64,000 nucleotides of DNA from Thermothielavioides terrestris NRRL 8126 (GCF_000226115.1 NC_016457.1:8122001-8186000); one strand, 5' to 3'; shown: positions 12,301 through 22,921, counted from the first letter of the stretch. Notes: generated by a model not told the origin, from the letters alone. Program-made: numbers and translations.

Positions 12301-12767
12301 TCATCGTCATCGTCCGTCTGTCCCGGTCGTATTTTGACAGCACCGACGCCTTCTTCATCGTCGCCGTCGCCGTCGTCGTCTCCGTCTCCGCGGCCGTTTG
12401 TCATGCTTGCCGATCTGCGCAGCGGTCGGTGGCTCCGGGGCACTTGTTCATCGTCTTCTTCTCCCTCGGCATCCTCCTCGAAGACATCGTCATCATCATC
12501 TTCTTCAGAGCCATCGCTGTGGCTCTCGTCGTCGTGTTCCTCGTCAAGCTCGGATTCATCCCTTTGCCGCTCGTCATATTCCATATCTTCATCCCCATCA
12601 CCATCCATGGATCCCGCACCGACATTTATGTGGCTCTGGGGTGCGAAGGCACTGCCGTCACCCGTCTCCAAATCCCCGTCCAAGCCTTCTTGGGCAGGGT
12701 TCGCCTCCCGCTCGGACTGCAGGGCGCTTTGCTGCAGCTCCTCCTCCATGAGCTGAGCGTCCGCCAT
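9395..12767 (-). CDS. SAS3: MYST-family histone acetyltransferase with N-terminal PHD finger (SAS3/KAT6 type)
   Basis: Catalytic subunit of a NuA3-like complex expected to acetylate histone H3. Exons are 12767-12089, 12037-11990 (48 nt) and 11940-9395, giving 1090 residues; introns are 51 and 49 bp. The first 195 residues are very acidic. From about residue 199 a C4-H-C3 PHD finger follows: CMFC, CIKC, AHQQC and WRCPKC, spread over all three exons. The MYST zinc finger is at 565-585 (CEFC...HKLKC). The catalytic core has Cys671 (VSCILTLP), the acetyl-CoA loop QRKGYG (about 680) and Glu705 (SPEKPLSD). The C-terminal 250 residues are Pro/Glu-rich and basic. The start ATG sits in AAAATGGC; the longer frame upstream begins only with GTG and was not used. 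The PHD plus MYST layout favours Sas3/Mst2 over Esa1 or Sas2. Confidence 0.92.
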
Positions 12768-13583
12768 TTTCGTAATATTGTTTCCCAGCTCGACCTCTGC
12801 GTCTGAAGAATGCGAGAACACTTGCAACACGACGGTCGGCGGGTTCGGTCAAACGGCGCAGCAGGACGCGTCGCGCATAACAAGCGGATGCGGGCAAGAG
12901 GGCGGCGGGGCTCTCATGCCCGGCGCATAATGCTCGAGGACTCCTCTAGGCCTCCCAGAATCGGGGAAGTCGTGAATTGCGAAACGAAGTCCTCGGTGAG
13001 ACGGGCAAGGACCAACAGCAGAGAGGGAGTGTAGTCGCGCCGGGACGCGAGACGCGTCAAATTAGGTCTGGTCAGGACGCGGGTCGGTAATTTTGGTAGG
13101 TATTTTCGTGAAGCGAAATCTCTGACACGTAAAACTGGCGAGTTTTTGTCGTCAGTTGCTGTTTTCGTTGCTCGAAACCTGCCCTCGAAGCCTCGGTCTC
13201 GGTCTCCCAGGACTCAGTCTGCGGTGTCGCTGTCTATGCGACTTTCCAAAGGGAGTTTGGTCGCTGGTGGGGCCAAGTTGCTGCTTAGTCATCAGACCAT
13301 CATTTTCGTGTAACCACTGCAACTCACGCCAGGACCCGATTAACGTTAGCACTCTCGTTAATTACGTTAACTACGGGAGCTACATGAATTTGTGCCTCAG
13401 GCATCAATATTCTGCCCGTTTCATTCGCGGCAACGGGAACCACGAACTGCGAGGTTACACCTTCCAGTCAGGAAACAGCTGGTAGCTTTTGCCAGGGCCT
13501 CGTGTACGACCACCTTGCGCCGTTCCCACCGCTGCCATCTCTCCACTAACGCGGCTGTTGAGCAGGCCAAGAATACCGCCACG
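12768..13583. other. Divergent promoter region between SAS3 and NDUFA1
   Basis: This 816-bp region is shared by two divergent genes. It includes short TTAA-containing motifs (13339-13372, GTTAACG and CGTTAACTACG). I see no gene. Confidence 0.6.
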
Positions 13584-14077
13584 ATGCCGATTCCCTTCGA
13601 GACCCTGATTCCCTACGGAATCATCATCGCCGTACGCTGCGCCGAGCTTGCTGCGCGCGCGGGACCTGGCCACTGATGGTGTTGCAGATGTTTGGCGTCA
13701 CGGGCGCTGGGCTGAACAAGATTAAGAACATGCAAAGTGGCGGCAAGAGACACAGGTGGTCAATTGACCAGTGGGACAGAGTAGGTCGTCATCGTGCTGC
13801 GAGGGACCGTTGAGCGTATTGCTAACTCGTTCGCAGCAAAGTACGCATGATCTTCCGGTTTCAGTGTGAGCCCACAATGGACGCAATATGCTGACAGTAG
13901 GACCCGGCAGTGATGGATCGCGACAGGAGGCTCACGGGGTATTTGCGAGGGCAAACAGACAACCCCATAGCGCCGCCTGGGTTCGAGCTGAACAACCCCT
14001 GGAGAGTACGTCCCCCAAGCAGCGAAGCAGGCATCCCAGAAGCTCACACATCTTAGGTCGAGAAACGGATGTCATAG
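13584..14077 (+). CDS. NDUFA1: Mitochondrial complex I subunit NDUFA1 (MWFE), five exons including a 4-nt microexon
   Basis: Small single-span accessory subunit of NADH:ubiquinone oxidoreductase in the inner mitochondrial membrane. Exons are 13584-13631, 13688-13780, 13837-13840, 13911-14005 and 14057-14077, giving 86 residues. The N-terminus MPIPFETLIPYGIIIAMFGV forms a membrane segment with no cleaved presequence. It is followed by GGKRHRWSIDQWDR and the family signature MMDRDRRLTG, equivalent to MERDRR in animal MWFE, and it ends NNPWRVEKRMS. The third exon is only CAAA; it supplies Gln and the first base of Met and restores both the frame and the conserved QMMDRDRR. Its flanks are a CGCAG acceptor with a GCTAAC branch point and a GTACGC donor. 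Other joins tried in this interval give a stop. The short gene uses four 51-70 bp introns. Confidence 0.85.
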
Positions 14078-14202
14078 AACGAGGAAGACAAAACAACTTG
14101 CTGTGGGAACGGTGCACTGTTATCCGCGGGAACCCCGAGAGACATTCACCAGCGGCGAAATCCTCGCCCGATACCCAGGACCTTTTAGCAGCGTGTAAAA
14201 TG

Positions 14203-15411
14203 CTAGATTTGTATCTGAGCTCGATTCTTATTCAGACCCTCGAGGAGCATGCAGGCTTGACAAATCTCTTGACTCGACATGTACCCGCAACGCTTGCAGT
14301 TCCGGAGGACCTGTCTTGCGAACCCCTTCGACGGACCATCCCCGCTCCTGAGGGGAAGCTCCCGGTGCTTCTGGCCTCCATCTTTCTGGTTCTTGGCCAT
14401 CGCCTTTGCGACATCGATTTCAAGGCCTTCGTGTGCCTCGTTCTCCCTGAGCTGCTTGTCCATCGCAGCCATCTCATCACCACGCGCTCGCCCGGTTTGT
14501 GAACCGCACCCGCCAATGTCGTCCTCGGCAAGTGCCATAACAGCGCTTGTCTGCCCCTTGCAAGCACACGAAGAAGACGTCTCGCCAGGTACCAGCCGCG
14601 CCATGTCCTCCCCACTTCGGACGATATCTAGAATGGCAGTCGGCCGTATCCTCTCCAGTTGCTTGACGAGCCCTCTTGCGCTGCCACGGAAGGCCTCGGG
14701 GCTATAGATGCACTCTGTACTGAAGTAGTCAAGCTTCTTGTAGTGAGCGTAAAGGACAATCTCCTTCTCGTAAGCGTACTTGAGCGGCTTGCTTCTCTTG
14801 ACCTCCGACCTGCTGTCTCCTGTCACGATACTGGTACTTCGCGAGAGACGCGCCAGGTCGCCACGGAGGAGATTCATCAGGACCGTCTCGGCCACGTCGT
14901 CTGCGTTGTGGCCTGTCACCACGTGCTTGATGCCCAGCATCTTCGCGCCGCGGTCGAGCGCCTGCCGTCGGAAGACGCCGCAATACGTGCAGTTGCCCTT
15001 CTTCCCAATCGCCTCCACGACCTGGTCCATCGTCCAGCCGTACAGCTCATCGTAGCCGACCACCTTGAGTGGCATGCCGTACTGCACCGCGTTTCTCTTC
15101 ACGGTCTCCAACGAGTCATCGCGGTAGCCCTTGATCCCTTCGTCGATGCTCAAAAGGACCAGCTCGAGTCCGTAGCCGTGACGCTCATTCAGCGTCTTCA
15201 GAACCGAGGCCAGGACGGTGGAATCCTTGCCGCCGGACGCTCCTATCGCCACCTTCTCGCCAGGATAGAATAGTTGCGATGATGTGATCGTGTGGTGCAC
15301 TTCGTCCTCGAACAGCTTGATAAAACAACCCTTGCAAAGCTTCGCGTGGTTCTTGGGCCGCTTGATGAGCGCCCGCTCAGTTTTGCAGTTGGCGCAAAGT
15401 GCGGGTGCCAT
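14203..15411 (-). CDS. NCS6: Cytoplasmic tRNA 2-thiolation protein 1 (Ncs6/CTU1)
   Basis: Adenylates and thiolates U34 of tRNA-Lys, tRNA-Glu and tRNA-Gln in the cytosol, with Ncs2/CTU2 and the sulfur carrier Urm1. It is a single exon of 402 residues. N-terminal zinc-binding cysteines are C6xxC9 and C26xxC29. The PP-loop ATPase motif is SGGKDS (59-64). The active-site region has NCTYCG and [17 protein letters not shown] second cysteine cluster (NCKRCG...CQAC) lies near the C-terminus. Length and motif order match the family. A low-complexity linker rich in Glu, Lys and Gly lies between the catalytic domain and the terminal zinc motif. It is convergent with NDUFA1, only 125 bp away, and divergent from eL8. 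Confidence 0.96.
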   Translation of the reverse strand: MAPALCANCKTERALIKRPKNHAKLCKGCFIKLFEDEVHHTITSSQLFYPGEKVAIGASGGKDSTVLASVLKTLNERHGYGLELVLLSIDEGIKGYRDDSLETVKRNAVQYGMPLKVVGYDELYGWTMDQVVEAIGKKGNCTYCGVFRRQALDRGAKMLGIKHVVTGHNADDVAETVLMNLLRGDLARLSRSTSIVTGDSRSEVKRSKPLKYAYEKEIVLYAHYKKLDYFSTECIYSPEAFRGSARGLVKQLERIRPTAILDIVRSGEDMARLVPGETSSSCACKGQTSAVMALAEDDIGGCGSQTGRARGDEMAAMDKQLRENEAHEGLEIDVAKAMAKNQKDGGQKHRELPLRSGDGPSKGFARQVLRNCKRCGYMSSQEICQACMLLEGLNKNRAQIQI

Positions 15412-15824
15412 GTCGGCAAGGAATAGTGAGTGTGGCGGTTTCGGATTGATGTACTGCAGTCGGCTTACGGATTCCTCGAGGATTTGTACTGCCGGGAGTC
15501 AGACCACGTCTTTTTGCTCATCGCTCACCAAATCATCTCAGGCTTCATCCGGACTCGGGGAGTTTGACTCGTAAGACTCTCATGGAAGACAGTCAGTTGT
15601 CAACGGCTGCAAGTGGGACTATGAAGTTAGCGGCTATGTGAGCTATGACCCACACACACACTCTGCTGCCACGGATTTGCTCGTCTTACCCTAGCTTGTG
15701 GCCCGAGCGCCCAACATCCACAACTCGACCTTTTTTTCTTGTGCAGCTCCTCCAAAATTTCGGTCTCCGGAATTCTTCTCTGGTCAACAAGCTCCCGGTT
15801 CCTGAGCAATCGCCAAACGACAAA
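15412..15824. other. Divergent promoter region between NCS6 and RPL8
   Basis: This 413-bp region lies between two translation-related genes. A pyrimidine tract (about 15729-15748) lies about 80-95 bp upstream of the eL8 start, as is common before fungal ribosomal protein genes. There is an ACACACACACT repeat near 15651. No gene was seen. Confidence 0.6.
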
Positions 15825-16981
15825 ATGGTAAGCACTCGATCATGACGACAATGCTATTTGCAAGGCATCTCGCGATGTTGCAACATGCGCTCCGGCGATC
15901 TCCCCGCGAGGTCGCCTCGAGCCGCATGAATTTCCGCTTGCTGGTTGCAAAACCGCAGGTGATGAATGGCTTGAGCTGGCTCGTGGTGTGCGGAAACGCC
16001 GCCCGGCCGCTCTCTAGAGACCAGAAGACTACAGTCAATGGAAAACATTTACTGATGTCTTCTCCTCAATGACAGCCTCCGAAGTCCGGTAAGAAGGCCG
16101 CCCCGGCCCCCTTCCCTCAGGGAAAGGCTGGCGCCAAGAAGGCCCCCAAGGTGAGTAGCTTCCCCAGTCAAGCGCCTCCCTCCCGCAATCGCGTGTGCTG
16201 ACATCCCTCAAGAACCCGCTCATCGAGAAGCGGCCCCGCAACTTCGGCATCGGCCAGGACATCCAGCCCAGGCGCAACCTCTCGCGCATGGTGAAGTGGC
16301 CCGAGTACATCCGCCTCCAGCGCCAAAAGAAGATCCTCAGCATGCGCCTGAAGGTGCCCCCCGCGATTGCCCAGTTCCAGCAGGTGCTCGACAAGAACAC
16401 GGCCGCCCAGGCGTTCAAGCTCCTCAACAAGTACCGCCCGGAGACCAAGGCGGAGAAGAAGGAGCGTCTCCTCAAGGAGGCTACGGCCATCAAGGAGGGC
16501 AAGACGAAGGAGGACGTTAGCAAGAAGCCCTACGTCGTCAAGTACGGTCTCAACCACGTTGTTGGCCTGATTGAGAACAAGAAGGCCTCTCTGGTTCTCA
16601 TCGCCAACGATGTTGACCCCATCGAGCTCGTCATCTTCCTGCCCGCTCTCTGCCGCAAGATGGGCGTCCCTTACGCCATCATCAAGGGCAAGGCCAGACT
16701 CGGCACCGTCGTCCACAAGAAGGTTCGCTTCCCCCCCTCCGCCTCTTACCACTACGATATCTTCTAACCGAAAACTGTAGACCGCCGCTGTTCTCGCCAT
16801 CACCGAGGTCCGCTCCGAGGACAAGAACGAGCTGTCGAAGCTCATCTCCGCCGTCAAGGAGGGCTACCTCGAGAAGAACGAGGACGCCCGCAAGCGGTGG
16901 GGCGGCGGTATTATGGGCTTCAAGGCCCAGAAGCGCATTGAGAAGCGCAAGAAGGCCCTCGAGACGGCCATCAAGGTTTAA
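15825..16981 (+). CDS. RPL8: 60S ribosomal protein eL8 (L7a/L8)
   Basis: Structural protein of the large cytosolic ribosomal subunit, from the L7Ae/L30e/S12e/Gadd45 family. Exons are 15825-15827, 16076-16150, 16213-16722 and 16781-16981, giving 262 residues. The first exon is the ATG alone, followed by a 248-bp first intron; later introns are 62 and 58 bp. The mature sequence begins [19 protein letters not shown], continues [18 protein letters not shown], and contains the L7Ae RNA-binding core [20 protein letters not shown] and [15 protein letters not shown]. It ends [11 protein letters not shown] start codon separated by a long first intron is frequent in fungal ribosomal protein genes. I looked for a snoRNA in intron 1 and found only weak box-like matches. 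Confidence 0.95.
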
Positions 16982-18328
16982 GGGAGCATTGCAATGGTCA
17001 GGTGGGCATGGTTGCACTCACGAATGGCGTACGGGAATACCAAAACCAGATCAGGGTGAATATACTGCTTGCCTCCGCCATACTCGGGCGTTGATACTAG
17101 GTCTTGTTTTCTTTCGGGTTGGGACGAATGAATGGATGCCATGGATACCCCACATGCAGGAGTTAGCTATTCCGCGTGCTGTGATCGCCTTTGTTGCGGG
17201 CCTCCCTCTGTGCGACATCTAATATGTCGCGGTGCACCCTGGTTTTGAGTTGCCGTTCTTCTCGACCGGTTGCCCTGAGTACTGTGTAGGTTGGTGGCGT
17301 TCCATCAAACGCGGGGAAGGACACGGGGTGCTTGTGAAGGGAGGGGTGATGTTGCATCATCCAGGGGTAGAGCTAAGTCGGGGTTCAGCAAACAGCGTGG
17401 ACGTGATGCAACACCAGTGAAGGATCGTCAACCCCCCACTCACCTTCAAAAGAGTTTGAAAGAAATAAGCCAGGGCCGAAGATTCTTCAGAGCTTGGATT
17501 GCCGCAGGAGACGCCCCAAAGCCAACCCCGTACTGTAAATGCCCACGCCTCTGCCGGTCGGCCCGGCGACTGCAGGAGCGGAGTCTTCCGGGGACGACCA
17601 GGGGCAATGTCTGCGGCTGATTCACTCTCTCCGCTTCCAAGCATTGGAACGCATCCTGGGCAAGCCAGGAATTTTTAAAGCAGAACGCAAAGTGAAGCGA
17701 GCGGAGGAGGAGAGTTTCATCCCACACGTCAAACATGAGACCAGGGGTTGGTGTTGATCATGGTTGGGCACCCCTCACCGTCACACAAGCCCGCCTCGGG
17801 ATCCGAGACCCAGATCTCCTCCGCTCGGAGGTGTACTGCGATAGGTATCGGGTCAATATCTTGTTGATGCTTATTAGAACGGCAGGACCGCACTTTCCCA
17901 TTCCCGCTTCTTGGACCGACTGAGGACTCTGCCATCGTTGATCGTTGCTGTATGCCTTACCGAGTATTCCGCGCATCTCACGACCAACCAAGGAACCCCC
18001 ACGCCAACTGCACTAACTGACGAACCCCGGCAGCTCGGCCAACACACGTGCAGCTTCGGCTCTGCTGCATCCCCGCGCCGTTGTTCCCCTCCGCTTGGTT
18101 GCTTATCCCGATCCGAGGAGGAGCGAGGAAGCCGGGTGGCACCACCGCTGCACCACCCTGGTAGCTGGGGAAGCTGAGGGGAAATCGCGCAGCGGGCTTG
18201 TAGCTTATACCGAGACTTGGATTCTGACTGCCATTGACGGTCTTGTTGGGCTGGCTTTTTCTCAGCTCGATCTGCTTTGGTTCTGCTTGTCTTCGACTGT
18301 CAGTTGGGCCGGTGATACCTAGACGAAA
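16982..18328. other. Intergenic region between RPL8 and carbonic anhydrase
   Basis: This 1.35-kb gap lies between two plus-strand genes. It holds the RPL8 3' region and the carbonic anhydrase promoter. Only short frames without domain features occur. I see no RNA gene. Confidence 0.6.
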
Positions 18329-19235
18329 ATGGCGGCGCAGGGTATGTGGTGCCATCCGTAACCCGTTTCGCCGAGGAGGGGGTAGAGGAAGAGATGTGCG
18401 TGGCTGACCGCGCAAACGGCCCCGGCACAGAAGACAGCTTCCTCTATGCCCTGAGCTCCAACAACGCCTGGGCGGGCTACAAGGCGCATCAGAACCCCAA
18501 CTTCTTCCCCAAGCTCGCGAGCGGCCAGTCCCCTCAGATCCGTGAGTTCTTCTCACCCCCCACCAACCATTCCTCCTCCATTCACCCCCCCGCAACACCC
18601 TGAGCAGTCACTAACACCTCCCCCCTCCCTTCGGGCACAAAAATCAAGTCTGGCTGGGCTGCTCCGACTCGCGCTGCCCGGAGACGACGATCCTGGGCCT
18701 GCAGCCGGGCGACGTGTTCGTGCACCGCAACATCGCCAACATCGTGTCGGCGACCGACGTCAACACGGCGGCGGTGGTCGAGTACGCGGTGGCGCACCTG
18801 CGGGTGCAGCACGTCGTGCTGTGCGGCCACTCCGGGTGCGGCGGCGCGCTGGCCGCGCTGGGCGGGTCGCGCGTCGGCGGCGTGCTCGACACGTGGCTGG
18901 CGCCGCTGCGGGCGCTGCGGCAGGCGCACCGGGAGGAGCTGGACGCCATCCGCGACGACGCCGCGCGCGCCGTGCGCCTCGCCGAGCTGAACGTGCAGGC
19001 CGGCGTGGCGGTGCTGATGGAGAACGTGGTGGTGCAGGAGGCGGTCAGGGAGAGGGGGCTGGAGGTGCACGGGTGCTTGTTCGATCTTGCCACGGGGAGG
19101 ATCCGCGATCTGGGGTTCGGGACGGGCCGGAAGGGTCCGAGCGGGAGTGGTGGGAGTGGCGGCGAGGAATTGGTGAGGGGGAAGCATGCCCAGTTGGTGT
19201 TCAGGGGCGGGAATGCGTCCATGACGGTGCGGTGA
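18329..19235 (+). CDS. Beta-class carbonic anhydrase
   Basis: Zinc enzyme interconverting CO2 and bicarbonate. Exons are 18329-18341 (13 nt), 18431-18541 and 18649-19235, giving 236 residues with introns of 89 and 107 bp. The start is MAAQEDSFLYALSSNN. The beta-class zinc site is complete: Cys46-Ser-Asp48-Ser-Arg50 (GCSDSR), then His102 and Cys105 in LCGHSGCGG. The Asp-Arg dyad and HRNIANIV are also present. There is no evident mitochondrial presequence, so a cytosolic form is likely. A Gly/Ser-rich loop (GKGPSGSGGSGGEE-like, about residues 205-220) interrupts the usual C-terminal end and is probably a lineage insertion. The coding sequence of exon 3 is extremely GC-rich. Confidence 0.95.
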
Positions 19236-20360
19236 GCCCGTCGGGGCGGCGGCTGGAGAGAGCTGTTTGAGCCACGCGTGGTTTGGCTGCGTGGGTGGAT
19301 TTTTGTGACACCGGAGCACCGGCCTGTGTTGGTTACATATCCGTGGCTCACGTTCGATCTGATGAGCGGCGTGGTAACTTGACGGAACTATTCCCAGTGT
19401 ATCTCGTGCCGGAGGAGATCCACCGTTCGAGCTCGATGCCAGCCAGTTGTCGACACCGGCCGGAGTGACTGGCAGACCCGGATGTCTCGATGACAAGGGG
19501 GCGGTCGGCGGCTATGCCTCTAGTCGTGGTGGGCATAACGGCATCGATCAACCCTAACCAGACCTCACTATGGAAACCGTTCCACTTCACATCTGCCCCG
19601 CCTCATGTTGCCCGCGGAGGACAGCACCTTGCGATGCGAATTGCGAACGACTGAGTGCACAGCTGCCCAACCTCAGCTAACCCAGCCGAGCGGCGCCAAC
19701 AGAAACACCAACGCGAGCCCCAGGCTGCATGCGCCCGAGTTCCCACCGGCAATTTGGTGGCGCGCCGATATCGCACAGAAGGATCTTGCGAGCCGAGCTC
19801 GTGGCCGTTGACAGCCGATGTGGTGAAAGTAGTCGCTGACTGGACCGTCGGTTCGTTGGGAGGAGCGCCACGCGGTTGCTGCTGACTGAAGATGGAAATC
19901 TTGAACTGGTGATATGTAGGAGGACTGAAGTGGATAACCTGCTGTCATCGAATGGAAGCAGCGAAATCCTTGCTAGGGCACAAGACGGAGGCGATTGCCT
20001 CCTGCCACCGAACAATTACCCCTTCTGCACACGCGGTCAACTGCTCCTAACTATGGGAAGTACGCAGTTGAACGTCCGTAGGGCTGCCATCTTGAACTGA
20101 GTGGATGAATTCGACCAAACTGGGCGTCTTTGCCCAATGAGAGGTCGATTCCTGCCTCCCGTCGCTAGTGAGTGACAGTCTGCGTGCCTGGACCGATCTC
20201 GGCAATTGACGGCCTTGACCCAGACACCAGCAGAAGCTTTAACTACTCCAGGACTGGCTCTTCAACTGTGCTGCGCCCGTGGACTCCGCTGATCGGGTAA
20301 TCATCTCAAGTCTATGCAACGTAATTTACTCACTTGCACTCAAAACCGCCAGCAGCCAAC
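19236..20360. other. Intergenic region
   Basis: These 1.1 kb between two plus-strand genes contain the 3' flank of the carbonic anhydrase gene and the promoter of the cyclodeaminase-family gene. I see no coding or RNA feature. Confidence 0.6.
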
Positions 20361-21828
20361 ATGACTCTCACCGTCCTCGCCGACGACCAGATACAGACCC
20401 TCCTGGAGAACCTGACACCAGCCGATCTGGAAGGCTTCCGCAATGCACTGGCCTCCGCCCTGAACGAGTACTCCGCCCGCAGGGAGGGTAAGACCTCGGT
20501 GCACCAGCCCGAGCGCATCTCCGTCCAGAGCGCCGCCACCGGGGCCACCACCCTGTTCATGCCCTCGTGCAACTCCGCCGGCAACGGCATCAAAGGTGCG
20601 CTTTCCTCTCCTCCTCTCCGCCAGGTTCGAGCATCATTCCGCTGGCACCGATCTAAGCTCACCATCCCAGTGATAACCCTCACCTCACCCTCGCCCACCC
20701 CCTCCAGGAACAACAACACCAGCACCACCATCCCCACCGCCGCTTCCACCACCACCACTAACAACGAAGGCGACAAGGACAACACCCCCATCCCCCCAAC
20801 GGGCGCCATCGCCCTGTTCACCCCCGCCGGCGCGCCCCTGGGCCTGCTGCACGCCCGCACGCTGACCGCCTTCCGCACCGCGCTGGCCTCGCTGTGCCTG
20901 GTCGCTGCGCGCCACTGGGGCCAAGGAGGCGGCGGCGGCGGCCCGCAGCTGCGCGCCGCCACGCTCGTCGTCTTCGGCGGCGGCGCGCAGGCGTACTGGC
21001 ACGTGCGGCTCGCGCTGCTTGCTCGCGGGGCGGAGGTGCGGAGGGTGGTGTTTGTGACTAGGCGGCCGGGGAGGGAGGAGGGGCGGAGCGGTGGTGGGGT
21101 TGGGGGTGGGGTTGGTGAAGAGGGGAAAGGGAAGGGGAGGGCGGAGGAGGTTGTGGGGCGGTTTAGGCACGGGATTGGGGAGGATGTGAAGGTCAGGGAG
21201 GGATGGGCTGGTTGTGAGTTTGACTGCGTGGTGAAGGGAGAGGAGGGGTATGACGGCAAATTGGCGGCCGCTCTTGTTGAGGCGGATGTGGTGTTCTGCT
21301 GTACCCCGTCGACGGAGCCGTTGTTTGATGGGCGGGTATGGGAATCAGAGGATGGGAAGAAGAAGGGGAGGTTGGTGGTGGCGATTGGGAGTTACACCCC
21401 TGAGATGAGAGAGGTGCCCGGGGAGTTGATCCGGCGTGCTCTTGTGGCAGGCGAGAGAGAGGCCGGAGTGGTGGTAGTAGACACGGTCGAGGGGGCACTG
21501 AAGGAGGCCGGCGAGCTGATTGAGGCCGGAGTGAAGCCGGAGCAGCTTGTTGAGTAAGTTGCAACCCTCTTCTTTGTTCAGCATACGCCGGGTAAGGTCG
21601 CTGATATTTTCTAGGCTCGGCGAGGTGGTGATGCCGCAGAGAACTGCGCCATACCAGGCCGACGGGGCCAAGGGACAGGACACGAGGGACCGACTTGCAC
21701 AATGGCTGCAGACAGGCAACGTCATCTACAAGAGTGTTGGATTAGGACTGATGGATCTGTCGGTCGGCATCCATCTCAAAAAGTATGCCCAGGAGAAGGG
21801 CGTTGGCACCCACGTTCCGGGGTTCTGA
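20361..21828 (+). CDS. Ornithine cyclodeaminase / mu-crystallin family protein
   Basis: NAD(P)-dependent enzyme family that includes ornithine cyclodeaminase, ketimine reductases and mu-crystallin; the substrate cannot be read from the sequence. Exons are 20361-20595, 20671-21553 and 21615-21828, giving 443 residues. The N-terminal part has the family start (MTLTVLADDQIQTLL) and SVQSAATGATTLFMPS. The middle has LFTPAGAPLGLLHARTLTAFRTALAS, then the nucleotide-binding loop VVFGGGAQAYWHV. VFCCTPSTEPLFDG and AIGSYTPEMREV follow. Two low-complexity insertions are unusual: an Asn/Thr-rich stretch near 85-120 and a Gly/Glu/Lys-rich one near 225-260, making it longer than the usual 320-380 residues. 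The first intron (75 nt) is a multiple of three without a stop, so its retention would still be in frame. Confidence 0.85.
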
Positions 21829-22386
21829 AGGACAAAGCTCAGCTCGCAGACCCGAACAGCAGCCGTTTAAATTACACCGAAACCAAATAATAAGCATACC
21901 AGACGATTATGCATTTTTTTCTAGTTTCCTATAATTTACATACAGCTCCAACTAGAGAGGGTGTTTTGGGATATCTTCAGGGGCAGGATGCCCCAGCAAC
22001 GCACCGCGTGGGGCAGGATGCAACTGAATGAACAAGATTCCTCCATCTCAATCCAACTGCTACCCGTTTCATCAACTTTCAAAATTGCTGATCATCCCCT
22101 TTGCCAATTACATCCAAGATCCCGTAGACAGTCAACTTGTGTTTTAAACAGCAAAAACAGGAGGTCCGCCGATCAACAATCTGGAACTACCTAGTGCCAG
22201 GTCTTGTCAAGCCCTCTTCCACTCGAGTTTCTCTACACCGTAGCTGACAGCACCCAGCTGCTTCACCATCACCTCACCGTGCCTCACCCTTAAAGTCGCC
22301 TCCAATTCATTCAATCAACCCCTAGGCAAGAAGGGGTTTCCAAATAGGGCGAAATTGAAGAAAAAAAAAAAAAAAAGAAAAAAAAA
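21829..22386 (+). other. Intergenic region with AT-rich tract and poly(A) leader
   Basis: These 558 bp between two plus-strand genes include an AT-rich stretch at about 21880-21950, unlike the surrounding DNA. They end in a purine tract of 16 A (22361-22376), one G and 10 A (22378-22387) that runs directly into the next start codon. Confidence 0.65.
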
Positions 22387-22842
22387 ATGGCAGCCCTCCT
22401 CAAACCAGCCCTAACCCTGCACCTGCTAATCGAAACCCCCGCGGCGCTCTCCTTCCTCCTGGTCCCCGCAGCCCAGCTGCCCGCCGCCGCCAGCGGCAGC
22501 AGCGCGGCGGCCGACGACGCCCGGCTCGTGCTGCGCAACCTCGGCGGCGCGCTGCTCGCGACCGACCTGCTGTGTCTTGTCCTCCTCCTCGCGCGGCCCG
22601 CTGCCTCTGCCGATGACTCGCTGGTCGCGCAGGTGTGTCTGTGCCTGGGCACGTACCATGTCTGGCCCATCTATCGCGCCTGGGTGCGGATGAGGAGGAG
22701 GCGGGTGGGGAAGAGGAGTGGTGGTGGCGGTGGGGAGGAGGACAAGAAGGTGCTGGGCGGGCCGCCGGTGCATTTCGTGGTTCATGTAATGTGTTTGGTG
22801 GCGCTGTTGGGGAGTGGGTTGGCTGCGCTGATGGGGCTCTAG
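22387..22842 (+). CDS. Small four-helix integral membrane protein, function unknown
   Basis: A 151-residue single-exon protein that I do not recognise. Four hydrophobic segments are visible at about 12-30 (LLIETPAALSFLLVPAAQL), 50-70 (LGGALLATDLLCLVLLLA), 80-100 (LVAQVCLCLGTYHVWPIY) and 128-150 (HFVVHVMCLVALLGSGLAAL). A basic, Gly/Lys-rich loop (RMRRRRVGKRSGGGGG) lies between the third and fourth. There is no signal-peptide cleavage site I would trust. The coding bias matches its neighbours and the hydrophobic periodicity is regular, so I take it as real. It ends only 80 bp from the convergent BFR2 gene, so the 3' UTRs probably overlap. The ATG is preceded by an almost pure A tract, an unusual leader. 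Confidence 0.7.
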   Translation: MAALLKPALTLHLLIETPAALSFLLVPAAQLPAAASGSSAAADDARLVLRNLGGALLATDLLCLVLLLARPAASADDSLVAQVCLCLGTYHVWPIYRAWVRMRRRRVGKRSGGGGGEEDKKVLGGPPVHFVVHVMCLVALLGSGLAALMGL

Positions 22843-22921
22843 GGCTAAGGGCCGGAGGGACGGAGCCTGGATGGGAATTCGACCTCCTCTGTGCATTGTA
22901 TCCTACAGGGGCAGATATACA

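Noticed and set aside
12027..12806. Hydrophobic 259-codon plus-strand frame resembling a membrane protein
   Set aside because: It is the antisense of the Asp/Glu-rich arm of SAS3; acidic codons read as Val/Ile/Leu on the other strand.
12768..12830. SAS3 start at 12830
   Set aside because: The codon there is GTG; the first ATG in frame is at 12767 with a good context.
15959..16055. Possible box C/D snoRNA in RPL8 intron 1
   Set aside because: Boxes are present by sequence but no terminal stem and no convincing guide; kept only as a low-interest note.
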